Source: Moringa oleifera (lineage: Eukaryota; Streptophyta; Magnoliopsida; Brassicales; Moringaceae). From it: DNA of 64,000 nucleotides. Below the pieces are notes generated by a model. It did not search any database and was not told the origin of the DNA. It saw only the letters and a program-made list of their open reading frames with translations. Of the stretch, positions 48,173 to 60,703 are shown in pieces; position 1 is the stretch's first letter; the number at the start of each line of letters is the position of its first letter. A program made the translations under genes and the position numbers. The stretch lies in contig JAJFZO010000433.1 in the NCBI GenBank assembly GCA_021397835.1, positions 1,488,001 through 1,552,000 of the forward strand, written 5' to 3'.

Positions 48173-48731
48173 GTATGCATGCATGCACCAACCCAAACCC
48201 TAAATCACCCGAAACCCTAATGGATGTCCAAGAGACTTAAAATATGATTAATTTGCATTCTTTGTTAATAAATGAAGATATGATTTTGTAGTTATACTTT
48301 GACTTCGAGCAAGGATCTTAATTCCATTTAATTTGACACTCCGGCCCTAAGTTCCTAAGGTTGTTGTCCCATGCATGCATTTTCCCGTTGCAGAGGGTCA
48401 TCAACGGAAGTCATCGGAGACGCGTAAACACGAATAATTAATTAATCGGCGCCTAAGATCCTCATAAAATCTGTCTACCCGTTATAATAATTAATGTGCA
48501 AATGAATTGGCTACACGATTAATGTTGATTAGGGTTATTGGACGTTTTTATTTGGATTTCTCATAGGCATCGCAGCCACTATAATAGATTTTCTTTGTTG
48601 GGTAGCAGTAGCCACAATGCATGTATCAATATATCAAAAGGTCTCGTTCATGGCTACCATATTGCATATATTATATGTTTTGACTTGTTAAATCATCCAA
48701 TAGCACACTAGCAAAACCCTAGCTAGGGTTT
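48173..48731. promoter_or_regulatory. Cluster of RY and telobox motifs
   Basis: It contains an RY-type run atgcatgcatgcac (about 48175-48188), two AAACCCTAA teloboxes at 48195-48203 and 48212-48220, a second RY run at 48371-48380, and an 18-bp perfect palindrome of a telobox core (AAACCCTAGCTAGGGTTT) at 48714-48731. No ORF overlaps. A regulatory role is inference. Confidence 0.4.
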
Positions 48732-50534
48732 GCCAACGAGAGGAGTATAAATTTTCAATACCTAAAATCCATTTATATATACACTTTTGTTTTTCATCCG
48801 ATTCTTTATATATATAATCATTAATTAGTTATTTAAATAAATTTATATTATCATGATTTTGAAGTAGTTTAAATTTGAATCGAGTTAATTAAGTGGAAAG
48901 TTCGAGTTAGCTTGCAACATAGTAACCCTAACACTTAAGTCAATATTTGAATACTGAATATTGATTTGAGGGTTAGAACTATATATTTGACAAAGTGATT
49001 CAATCTTTCAAGCGTAATTAAGTTTAAATCGAAAATAATTTTTAATTAATAATAAATTAAGGCTCTAGTAACTACGTTTTTCATGAGACTAACATATTTA
49101 TTTACATGTGATCTTCAGTAACGTCAAATATGAATTATCACTTTTTTTATATATTTTATAAAGCATGCTAATTAATGGAGAAAAACAATCGAGTCGAACA
49201 AGAAATTAGGGCATTAATGTTTTGGCCGTAACTTAGTCGTAAGCATGATATAATTCATAGCGGGACTTACGTAATTAGGGCTATTGGTGATGTTCCTTTC
49301 ACATTGTTTAGTCACATTTACTTTTAGGTGCCATTTATAACGACATATTTCAAAAGTTGGTGTTCCTTTCACATTGCTAATTTCATAGTTTTTTTTTTGG
49401 TTCTAAGAACCTAGGGTTTAATACAATTATGTATTCCTCGGCGATAATGACAATCAAACGATTTATCAAATACTATTTGATTTATTCATAACATCAAAAC
49501 CTATGAATATTTGTCGGATAAAATGATTCTCTCTACTTGCATATTTCATTCGACGTCCATAAGCATAAATGCAACATGCCAATTTTGAACACGAATTTGT
49601 CTCGATCAACCGTGTATACAAAAAATTTTGTTCTTTATGAACCCGATAACTTGTCTTTTTATTGATTAATTAATTAATTAATCAAGTTTATAAGTTTAAC
49701 ACTTACTCAGGCACGTCCCGAGATCAAGATCATTATCACCATACTTATTGTAAAAATTAAATGATTTTGTTTCTATACTCGGATTAGCTTTGAAAAGAGG
49801 AAATATTCATACAGAGCGGAAAATGTCATTGCTACAGTAAATTTTAATTAAATTAGTTAATTAGTAACATTTTGCGTGCGACAAGATTGGTTTAAAAAAG
49901 ATTAGATGGAAACTAGCATAATAAAAAATAGATTAAGAAATGTGGAGAATCCGGATCGAGTTGTACTCATTTTACTCCGAGACTTCATTTGTCAACGACG
50001 ATATCGTTGATTTGTTCAAACCAGAGCCAGTTGGGTCTAATCTTTAATTAATGAAAGTAGATCGGTTGGTAGCAATTAATCGCGGCATCTTCTTTCCCTA
50101 ATTGTATAACAAGGGTTATGCAAAATCATGTTCATGTGTCTACTATATATATAATTATTGAAATTTGCTATCAATGGATCGGTTTTGAATTAATCACTTA
50201 TTGTTTAGATTTATATATATTAATTTTTTAAACAAATGTTAACATGCAATAATTAATTAAATTAGTTGGAAAAATTTACTTCAATTATATTTTTTGTTAA
50301 CATAATAAATTAGAGATTTAATTATTTTTTAAAATTATATACATTAAATTATTAAAAAATTTTGATTTTCATATAATATGATATAAATTTTAAATTAATT
50401 ATTAGCTCAAAATAAGAATAAAAAATCAAATGTAGTAAGTCAAAAGAAAATAGGTGAAAAAATAGAAAAAATTTTTCTTTTGGGTATGTATGTGTATGTT
50501 ATTTTGTAGAGGGTTTTCTTCCAAAATTTGTGGA

Positions 50535-50538
<4 letters not shown>

Positions 50539-50568
<30 letters not shown>
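50539..50568. repeat. (GA)n microsatellite
   Basis: An uninterrupted GA run in otherwise AT-rich gene-free DNA. Confidence 0.85.
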
Positions 50569-50571
<3 letters not shown>

Positions 50572-53452
50572 GAAATTGTTTGCTTTTATAAATAATTAAT
50601 ATGCATAGCATTTGAATTTTTTGAAAAATTATTGTTTTTCTGTTTTAGGTCAACTTGAACTTTAATTAAAAGAATTTATAATTAATTACCTTGTATAGTT
50701 AGTTCCCTTCAATTATTTGAGTTTCTAATAATTTTCAAACTATAATATTTAAGCTTTGTGTAAAAATATATAGCTATATGAATTGACGTTCATAATTAAT
50801 TAAAAAAGAATTATAAAAATACAAAATAATGTTTATTCTTTATTTTATATTTTAAAATATCAAATGAATTAAATTGTGTATTTAATAATTTAATTTAATT
50901 TATAACATATCATTATATTCAATTTGGTTCGAATTTTTCTAAATAAGTTATTTAGAAAGATATAAGTTACTATCGAAAAAAAAATTCAACATATGTGGAG
51001 TACAAAAATATTTTTTAAAAAATTATATAATTAATATTACAATATTAAAAATATCATTAATTTTGTTACCATTAGTAGATTCAAAATTTATTGTAAAAAG
51101 AATAAATATAATAATTTTATTTTTTTAAAATAAGTTATATTTTAAATGATAAGAAAATAACATTTATTTAGCCCTCAAAACAATACCTTATTTTCATAAT
51201 GCAGTATTTAATTAACTTTTTTTAAACAAAGCAATTAAAATAATTTATGCAATTATTTCTTTTAACTTTTACGGCACTTAGCTCTATGATATGTATAAGT
51301 CATGGTAAAATTTTTTAAGAAATAATCTTAAATCAACAATCATATCTTGAAGGATAGAATATGATAACGATAAAGATAAATTAAATATTATTAATTAAGA
51401 CAAATTTTATCATCAAAAATTGATACAAACAAGATAAATGTTATCTTTAAAGATTATATAATTAAAACAAAAGATTGATACAAACAAAATAGATTGATTA
51501 ATATTTTAATAAAATAAAAATAAATTTATATATTAAAATATTTTTATCCAAAATAAGATAAATTTTTTTAATTTAAATTAAATTTAACAATTAAATGTGC
51601 GATGGATCATGAAAAATCGTGTCTAGTGGATGGCCTATATATATGTATATATTTACCTTTAAGTGAATGAATGAAGAAATATAGTTTATTTTATTGTTAT
51701 TATTATTAATTAATTAATTAACTATGAAAATAATTATTTTTTAATTATTTAAACATCAGTATAAATTAAATTATCTAATAAATGTTTTTTGTATTATGAC
51801 ATAAAAAATTTAATAATTTATATTTTTCAATATGAGGTTCCAAAACTTCAAGTTACATGTAAGGTTTATTTTTTAAAAAAATTAAATTAGTTAAAATTTG
51901 GATTATATATATATTAAAATACAATAAGGCAATTTAAAATGTGAGTAAATAATTAAAAAAAAAAAGATTTGTTTGTATTGTCACGTGGATTCCCTCTTTA
52001 TTAATCTGACAACCAAAGCTATCCAACTTTTGTAGCTCCTTTTAGCCCTAAAAAGAAAATTATTATTTTTAAAAAATAAAAAATAATTTTTTTTATCTCT
52101 GCTCAGAAAACCGTAAATCACCGATTTAATATTTTTTTAAAAAATTATTTTTTCTTCTGCAAATAAACTCAGCGAGAATCTCTGCCATTGTCAGCTTTTC
52201 CCTTGTATCTCTTTATATGTATACGTACTACCGACCGTATTATTACCAAAGTGACGAAGCCTCTTCTTTTGGTTCGCTCTGCTCAGTCCCAAATCTCCTC
52301 GTAGCGCGTGCAACTCACGCTCTCATAACGTTACAAACCTATCATCTCTCAGTGGAGTAAGATTTATATATATATATTATATATAAAAAATATGTTCAAT
52401 TATTTAAAAAATAATGATACCTAATAATTCATTCAAATAATAATTAAAATTATTTATTTATTATTAAAAAATTAGCGTAATTTAAATTAATAAAAAATTA
52501 ATCATATGTTTTAAATCAGTTATGCACTTAGTGCTATCCATCTAGAAATAATTGACAAAAATGAAAAGAGAATAGCCAAAAGCCCATATTTGTATATTAT
52601 ACTTGTATTTTATTAAATTATAAAAAAATTTATATTCATTTATTCTCAGGAAAGATAATATTAAAACAATTGGATATTCATATTAAAAAATAAAAATTAA
52701 TGTCAAAAAATTTAATATTTAAAATGGGGGATTTTTTAAGAAAAATTTAATTAAAGAAAATGACGACAAAACTTGAGTCATAAAAAGATAATCTTGCGCC
52801 AAAAGCTAATTATTTTTTTAGCTTTTTTTTTCTCACTATTTTCAAAGCATCATTGTCACATGAAAGATATTAATTAAAAACCCATAAAAAGAGATATTTT
52901 GTTAATATCATTTTCTCATTCAATTAATGATAAGACATGTGAATTGAATACTTAGACTAGTCGAAGTGGTAGTCTCTCTAGTCACTATGCTATATTGCCT
53001 GATTGGAACCCAAAAGAACTATACCATTTTTCATGTTTGAAAATAAAGATAAATATTTTAGAATTTATAATAATATAAAAATAAAAAAGTTGAGTTTTTA
53101 ATGTGAAGTTTAATATATATTTTTATAATTTATGATAATAGTATGAAAAAATAAGAAATGTGGAAAATTTTAATTATTAAGTTATTATATATTATAATTC
53201 ATGAACAGAGAGGGTCTTATGCTTTAAAAAAAATACAGAAAACTATTACGCAGTGTTGTCTCTTAAGGTGGATTGAATTCCATACTGTTTTCACGTGCAG
53301 TCTTCTGTAGAATTTGTGTTCATCATCAATGGCCTTTAAAAGGTTTGATTCACAATCACAAAAAGAACCCACAGACAAAATGCCCTCTCTCTTCATACAC
53401 GCTGTTCATCTTGGTTGGCTGTGAAGAAAGTCGATTTCTTTTCTTTGTTTCA
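50569..53452. other. AT-rich DNA upstream of the bHLH gene
   Basis: No gene seen. A G+C-richer patch at about 52180-52360 (including cgtagcgcgtgcaactcacg) stands out, with no ORF. The bHLH leader just before 53475 holds a GA tract (53453-53472). Confidence 0.5.
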
Positions 53453-53474
53453 GAGAGAGAGATAGAGAGAGAAA

Positions 53475-53961
53475 ATGGCGCTGGAGGCCGTGGTGTTTCA
53501 GCAGGATTTCTTTGGTTATAGTGGGAAAGATCTGTATAACTTGTTGGGAGGGAGCTGGAGCTATGACTTTGGGTGTTTGGAGAGAGAAGAGGACAAGGCT
53601 GGGTCTCTGGATTTTCTCGCCAACCAAACAGGAAGTCTTCTTCATGGGGACTGGAGTTCCTCTTCATCACCTTCAATGGTGCCTCAGTTCAGTGAGCTGC
53701 ACCAACCTAACTCATCCTCTGATGCTACTAACCCCAACGGTTCCAGCTCCAGCGACATGCCAGCGGCTCAAGTGGGTACCTCGTCAAACGTGACCACGAC
53801 TCGACCCAAGAGACGCCGATCCAAGAGCAGAAAAAACAAAGAAGAAATCGAGAACCAGAGAATGACTCACATTGCTGTCGAGCGTAACCGAAGAAAACAG
53901 ATGAATGAGTATCTCTCTGTGCTTCGCTCCTTAATGCCGGAGTCTTATGTTCAAAGGGTAT

Positions 53962-54001
<40 letters not shown>

Positions 54002-55113
54002 TTCTTCCACTTTCATCTTTCCCGAGAAAGAATTTCTCCCAAGTAAAAAGAAAATACTTTAGCTTCATATTTTATATTTCAAAGAAAGAAAAGTATTCGA
54101 GAAAAAGAAAAAAAAATACAAAATGGGCAATCCTCATTACTTTGAAAAGATCACTTTTCTCTATATTTTTTCTATAATTTACCAAAGGGAAAATGCTTCA
54201 GGGACACAATCATTTCAGTGATAATAATATTTTCTGGGCATTATTTTAAAGTTTTGGTATCATTTTCCTTTGCTATTAGGGGGATCAAGCTTCAATCATC
54301 GGAGGCGCCATCAACTTTGTGAAGGAGCTGGAGCACCGCCTGCAACTCATCGGAGCTCACAAGGAAGCGAAGGAAAACCCAGACGGGGCTTCGTCTTCTG
54401 CCTTCTCGGAGTTCTTCACTTTCCCACAGTACTCGACGAGCCCAGCTGCTCGCCGGGATAGCAGTACTGAAACCATGGCGGATCAGTCGACACAGTCGTC
54501 GATTGCTGACATTGAAGTGACGATGATGGAAAACCATGCAAACCTCAAGATAAGGTCGAAGAGGAGGCCGAAGCAGCTCTTGAAGATGGTCTCTGGTTTG
54601 CACACCTTGCGGCTCACAATTCTTCACCTCAATGTCTCAACTGTTGATCAAACTGTTCTCTATTCTCTCAGCGTCAAGGTCAGTTGTCTCATGTATAGCG
54701 AATTTTCCATTAATATTCTCTTGGAAAATTTCCTAAACAAAATTTTTATCTTTCTGCCATCAATAATATTACACTCTTCCAAGTTTAAAAAAATGATTTT
54801 TTTTTTTTTTTATATAAACAAAGGAGACTCCTCTATATGTACTTAAATCAGATTTAATTACTAAAATTAGTGAAAAAAATGCAAATTTTGTTTACTAACG
54901 GAAAAATAAGAAAACCCATTTTAGATTTTTACTTAATAAACTGAAAGAAAAACCTTACTTTAGATTGTTTACTTAATTAATGCTTATGGTGATTTTTTTA
55001 ATTTTTATTTTTAGGTAGACGAAGACTGTAAGCTCACTTCAGTGGATGACATTGCCACGGCAGTGTATCAGTTGCTAGGTAGGATTCAAGAAGACAGTAT
55101 GTTCATGAACTGA
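53475..55113 (+). CDS. bHLH94/bHLH96-like transcription factor
   Basis: Three exons: 53475-53957, 54280-54678 and 55015-55113, giving 326 residues. The N-terminus ([15 protein letters not shown]) and Ser/Asn-rich linker are typical of subgroup Ia bHLH proteins. A basic stretch ([15 protein letters not shown]) leads into the bHLH at about 126-180: [20 protein letters not shown] (His-Glu-Arg E-box contacts), loop, then [20 protein letters not shown]. Intron 1 falls in the loop after QR, the conserved position for this group. An ACT-like domain covers about residues 235-320. Subgroup Ia contains bHLH94/96/99/70/71 and the stomatal factors SPCH, MUTE and FAMA. The absence of an SPCH-type extension places it with bHLH94/96. 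It should bind E-box DNA as a dimer in the nucleus. Confidence 0.92.
53966..53999 (+). repeat. (CT)n microsatellite just after a splice donor
   Basis: A CT run begins 8 bp after the end of bHLH exon 1 (donor gtattcca). Continuing the exon frame through it gives a Leu-Ser repeat, which is an artefact of not splicing. Confidence 0.85.
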
Positions 55114-56690
55114 AATTAATCTTGCGTCGTTCGTCTATTGTAATTGCCTCTTCTTCTTCTTCTTTTTTTCTTTACATTTTTTTCTTTGATCTTCGCCATA
55201 AAACCATATGTGGGCATTCTCTATATTTTGAAGCTCTTGTATTAATTAAGATTTCTTATTATGATGTCTCTTCTCAAATATTCTCATGCTAATTAGCCTT
55301 AGTTTGCTTTCTCTAATCTTTTTGTCAAATAACAATTAATTTGATCCACTAAATTTTGCTTTTACGAGTATGTTGAGTATGAAGCACACACCTTAATGTT
55401 CGGTCAATTCAACCTACCTTTCTTGTCACTCCAATAATGTATCCGATAATGTAGGTCTGCATATGTTAACCTCGATATATAGATTTAATTAATTAATTAA
55501 CATCTTATAAGTTGCACATAATAAAGCTTTATGCTTTTTCCATTGGGCCATGCCCTAATTAATCCGCCATATACTAAATCAATCCATACCCTATTCCCAA
55601 TTTTCAAGCTTCTTAGAGGTTCGATTGAGTTTTTCTTCCTAATTCCCTTTTTGAACACTTTATACTTTTCTAAGGTATTGTTTAATTCGAGCAATATAGT
55701 TCGTAATCTGAATTTGGCACATAAATTTGTCTTCCTATGTCGTTTAGTGAGGTCTTTGAATTGATTAGGGGACATGATAAGAAATCGCCTGCCATCCCAT
55801 ACGGAAATTAACTAATTCTTACCATTTTGATGGCAATATATAAATATATATGAACGTGATTCAATATGGTTAACTCTTTTTGTTCTCGTAAAAGGTTAAA
55901 GGAAATCATTTGAGCCAAGGAAGAGGTAAATCAATAGTACTAATGGAGAAGGCTGCCATGGGAACAATAAGCTTTTCTTCGCAACCTTTATACTTCCAAT
56001 AATTTACACTCATGATCATCATGACGCCGTAGAACATATAAGAGCTCAAATCATTTCACATTGCTAACAATACTTACTATTTTTTTTTAAGTACTTCCAT
56101 GAACAAATCAATTTCTTATCGACTATAAATTCATTAATATGATTTTGATTTTTTTAAAATAAATAAAAATTTTTTAAAAATAAAATTATGCGATGTATAC
56201 TATATGAATGCGCTAGATAAGATTGTGCACAAATTTAACTTATTATCACTACAATTCATATGTGGATCTTTTGGGGCCACGTCATATGGTTTTCGGTTTG
56301 GGTATATGGAGATATATTCAAATGAAAATGATTCGAGCATGGAAGATGAACATGGTGGGATGAAATTGTACGATGTTCAAAGTCGAATCCCAAGGCAAAG
56401 AAAAGACGATATTCTTGTGGGGCTTGAGTGTCTTTAGGAGAACAGAATAAAGTTGATGATTATGTTTTGTAAAAAGGGAGAATCCACAATCATGATATAT
56501 GCTATAAAAATCATAGAAATCTGGGTTATTATGTAGTTTATTATTTTGAAATTCAACAAATACCCTTCATAATTCTTATTTACTTTTTTTTTTAAATATT
56601 ATATTATAGATAATATTTTTTAATTATTTGATTTATGTTGATATTATAAAAAATAAAATATAAACCAACTTGATAAGGTAAATATCTCAT
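55114..56690. other. 3' flank of bHLH gene, intergenic
   Basis: Probable 3' UTR, then intergenic DNA. Short frames at 55497-55775 (minus) and 56204-56437 (plus) have mixed composition but no recognisable domain, and I do not call them genes. Confidence 0.45.
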
Positions 56691-56714
56691 AAAACTTTAA
56701 TATTTATTTATATT

Positions 56715-57190
56715 ATTAATTAAATCTTTAATTTTAAAAAATAATAAATTAAATTTTAATATATTAATTTATGTAAATTAAATTTTATAAAAAATTTAAA
56801 AACTAAAGATATTTAAAATAAAAATTTTATACAATGAGTTTTGACTTAAAATTTTTTATAAATATAAAACAATATTTAAGCTATTGATAAAAAAAGTTTC
56901 AAAATTTTTTAAAGTACTGAAAATATATATTTTTTTAAATTCACATTATCAAAAGTTTAAAAATTTAAAAAATAAAAAAATTATTGCAAATTGTTCAAAT
57001 TTGAGAGATTGACTCGAAATTAAATGAATAATTCATTTGAATTGTTTTTGAAATATTTTTAAAATAAAAATATCTTTGATTTTTTATAATTATTTAAAAT
57101 AAGATCCAATTAAAATAAACTAATAGATTAAGATTTGATTTGTCATTTTTCAAACATGGAATTATAATTGGTAAGATAGATTAAACATTA
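56715..57190. repeat. AT-rich long-TIR element (family B)
   Basis: It begins with a taaaaaataataaattaaat block. The interior includes aaattttttataaatataaa and atatttaagct. The right part contains ttttttataattatt. The same block order is seen at 57885-58318, 59985-60430 and in the foldback at 17991-18372. Confidence 0.5.
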
Positions 57191-57884
57191 AAATTTTCTA
57201 TAATTTTTATCTAAAAATGACTAAAACATAAATTAAATCACATATTATATGTATAACATTAATCTATTGAATTGGTGCGATCTAAATTATAATAGTTTTT
57301 TAATGAAATATTAATACATAATAATTTAACAAAATCAATAACTATAATTATATATATTCACATTAATATAATAAATTATAAAAAAATTCTTCAATTTTCT
57401 TAAAAAAAAATCAAACCCTTGATTAGATGAGCGAAACTGTAGCTTTAAATTGTAGTATATTTGCCATATATGCATGGAAAATAAATTATAGCTTTTACAC
57501 AGTTATAAGAAACGACAAGTAGCAAGTAGGTAAATTAGTGAAAAATTAACTTTGATTAAACGGGAAAGAATGAGCAAATGTCAATAGGGTTTTTGATTTC
57601 TAGTGGAGTTAATGCAAGGGGGTGAGATGATTAATTAAGTTAATAATTAATCACTATGGTTGGAATGAATGGAAATGAGCAAAAGAGGATGTTTTCTTAC
57701 TATGCAACACACTTTCCACACGGACCAATGACACCATAGAACACAACAACATATCTCACCAAAAAAAGATAAGATCATTATTGTTAGACTAATTTCCTCT
57801 ATATCCCTAACACCTACCAATCTATTGTATATAAAAACACTTTTGGTAAAAATTATTTATAATTTTAAATTATATATTTATATG

Positions 57885-58318
57885 TTAAATTAAATTTTGA
57901 TGTTTTAAAAATAATAAATTTATTGTTAATATATTAATTTAAAATTAATTTATTTTTAAAAATTTAAAATATTTAAATTAAAGATCTTGTATACTAAATC
58001 TTGATTTAAATTTTTTTTTTGTAAAAGTAAAAAAATATTCAAACTAACATCAAATGAGTATTAAAAATATTTTTTAGAAAAATTTATGCTGTTATAAATT
58101 TAAAAATTTATAAAAAATAACTTATAAGTCAAAAAAATCAGTTCAAATTAAGAAATAAACTTGAAATGAAGCGTAATATTTTTGTAATTATTTATAAGTT
58201 ATTTTAAGAAATTTCATTTCTTTAATTTTTTATAATAATTTGAATCAAAATCAAATTTAAATTGAAGTACTGAATTAAACATTTATTTATTATTTTTTAA
58301 ATATTAGAATCTAATTTA
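57885..58318. repeat. AT-rich long-TIR element (family B)
   Basis: The left end ttttaaaaataataaattta is mirrored by attatttttt aaatattaga at the right end. Interior blocks shared with the other copies: aaagatctt, cttgatttaaatttt and atttataaaaaataact. Confidence 0.55.
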
Positions 58319-59984
58319 ACGCAAGCAATATAATTCAACTATTTAAATAATTCTTTTGTATCTTATTTACTATATATATAAAATATGTCATGCAGGTGCC
58401 TATATTAGGTTTATTTAAGAAGATTCCAATCCATAGGGAGTCTGTTTCTCTCTGTTCATATGTTTTATCTTCTTGTTTGGTAGTGGGGAACATGAGCTTC
58501 AATTATTCCAGTCAATCCCTCTCACTCTTACTGTTTATATGATTATCACTGTTACTTATATTAATATGAAAAGAAGAAAACGAAAGCTTTACATTAATTT
58601 TATGTGCCACTAATTAACAAAAAGTGACCGAAAAAAGCTAGAAGCTTAGGGTAAGTGGCCGCAAGATAACGACTTTATTTAATCAATCAGAATAAATCAT
58701 GCAAATTAACAACAAAAATCGTGTAAATATTGAAAGGGAATTTATTATAGAAGGGGCAAGTAGATTGTGTGGAGGGAGCAAAAGAAATAGGCAAATTTAT
58801 ATCGGTTGGGGCCCGAGACATGGACCGTGCACGATGAAAAATCGGAGAAATTTGACGAATTAGAACTTAAATTAGGTCGGAGAAGAAAATGATCATGCTT
58901 GATTGATTTTGGCATGGATGATTGTTGTCCACGACGAAATTAGCACAAGCATGCCCTAATTTGCTTTCGGTATAATCATGCATTATGGTAATATGGTTGA
59001 TATAGAGAGAAATGATTTTGGAAGGTGAGTGGTTCACCGACCTTACCGAAGGAAGAAATCGCCATGATAATGTGATTGCACTAGCTAATTACAATTCTTC
59101 TTAATTTTTGATTAATAAATCATTAATCATCTTCATAAAAAATTCATTGGATAAATTAAAATATTTTATAAATATAAGTTATATTAAAATTTAAAATATA
59201 ACATAATTACTCAAAAAATTGTATTTTTTTTTATAATGATAGGTTGAATACTTTTTTACATATATGAAAAATTTTAACTCAAAATTCGTTGTATAAAATT
59301 TTTAATTTGAATATTCTTAATGTTAAATTTTTTGACATGATTCAATTTAAATCAAATTGATAAATCAGGATTTGATTTATCACTTATTAAACATAAGAAT
59401 TTGAATAATAAGATAAAGTAAACATCATGATTTTATGAGACATTTATTATATTATTAATTAATAATAATTTTGATTTTAAAACATAGCACTTAATTTTAT
59501 TTTTTTGTTAAGGTTAACAAAAAAAATTATGAAGTATTATCTAGAGTTGCCTAATTAGTATCTAGCACCACATGCCTATTATGCATTAATGGTTTCATTT
59601 ATTAATGTGAAAAGTGTATTATTTGTTAATACTAAGTAGCTGGCTAGGCAACCTTAAGAACAACCAAAATGGTAGCCAATTATAAAGGAAGGCAAGTTGG
59701 GAAATATTTAATTTTCTAATTGGAAATTAAGATATTTGATAAATAGAAATTGTTTTTATTCTGCCTTATAAAAAAAGTTTCTTTAATAAATATTTAAAAA
59801 CCAAGTAATATTGCTGTAATATCCATAGCTCGTGGGCAGGATTGGTTTTTTTGCTTTAATGATCGGTAACTTAATTTTGTTATATTACACATTATAATTT
59901 TAAAATGTTAATTATGAAATATAAAGAATTAAGATTTGATGGTGTGTGGATCACATATATGTATAATTCATATAAATTTTAGTA
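58319..59984. other. Intergenic, AT-rich
   Basis: No gene seen. A partial family B repeat lies near 59200-59430 (aaattgataaatcaggattt, cttattaaacataagaattt). Confidence 0.5.
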
Positions 59985-60430
59985 ATCATTTCATATTAGT
60001 AATAAATTTTGATGTTTAAAAAATTATCAATCAAATCATGAATTATCAATTTAAATTAAATTAATTTTATTAAAAATTTTAAAATTGAAGATATTATATA
60101 ATAAATTTTGATTTAATTTTTTATAAATATAAAAAATACTACAATGATCATAAAAAATTTTAAAATTTAAAAGTATTAAAATTAGATTTTTTTTAAAAAA
60201 TTCAGTATTAAAAATTTGAAAAATTTATGAAAAATAACTTTTGAGTAAATTTTTTTATAAAATTAAGAGATTAATTCAAAATAATTTTATATTAAAACTT
60301 GTTTGAGATATTTTAAAAAGATTTTAATAATAATTTTTTAATTTTTTATAATTATATAAATATAAATATAAATTAATAAATTAATAAATGTAATATTAAT
60401 ATTTATTATAAATAAATATTAAAATTTTAT
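59985..60430. repeat. AT-rich long-TIR element (family B)
   Basis: Block order as in the copies at 56715 and 57885: attttgatgtttaaaaaatt, aattttattaaaaattttaa, gattt-aattttttataaatat, aatttatgaaaaataacttt, agagattaattcaaa. The ends are less clearly inverted. Confidence 0.45.
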
Positions 60431-60703
60431 ATAACTTTTTAACAGATGTGTTTATGTAAGAATATATTTGCTTAAAAGACCACGTGGGACCACATGGTTA
60501 AAAAAGTGAAAGAAGAGGCAGAGCTGAACGTGGGCTGATGGCCTACTGGTTTCACTGACAGAAGTTGGGCTCAAGAATGCCGGAAGCTGTTGGGTTCGTT
60601 TTCGATGAGTCCATGGAGAGCAAGTGTCCTTTTGACATTGTACTCTGAGATTTGCATTGTACAGTCTAACGGGAGAAGGAAGCCGTCTCTCACCGGCGGA
60701 ACC

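Noticed and set aside
55497..55775. Overlapping 92-codon minus and 77-codon plus frames
   Set aside because: Both strands are open in the same AT-rich segment and neither has a recognisable domain.
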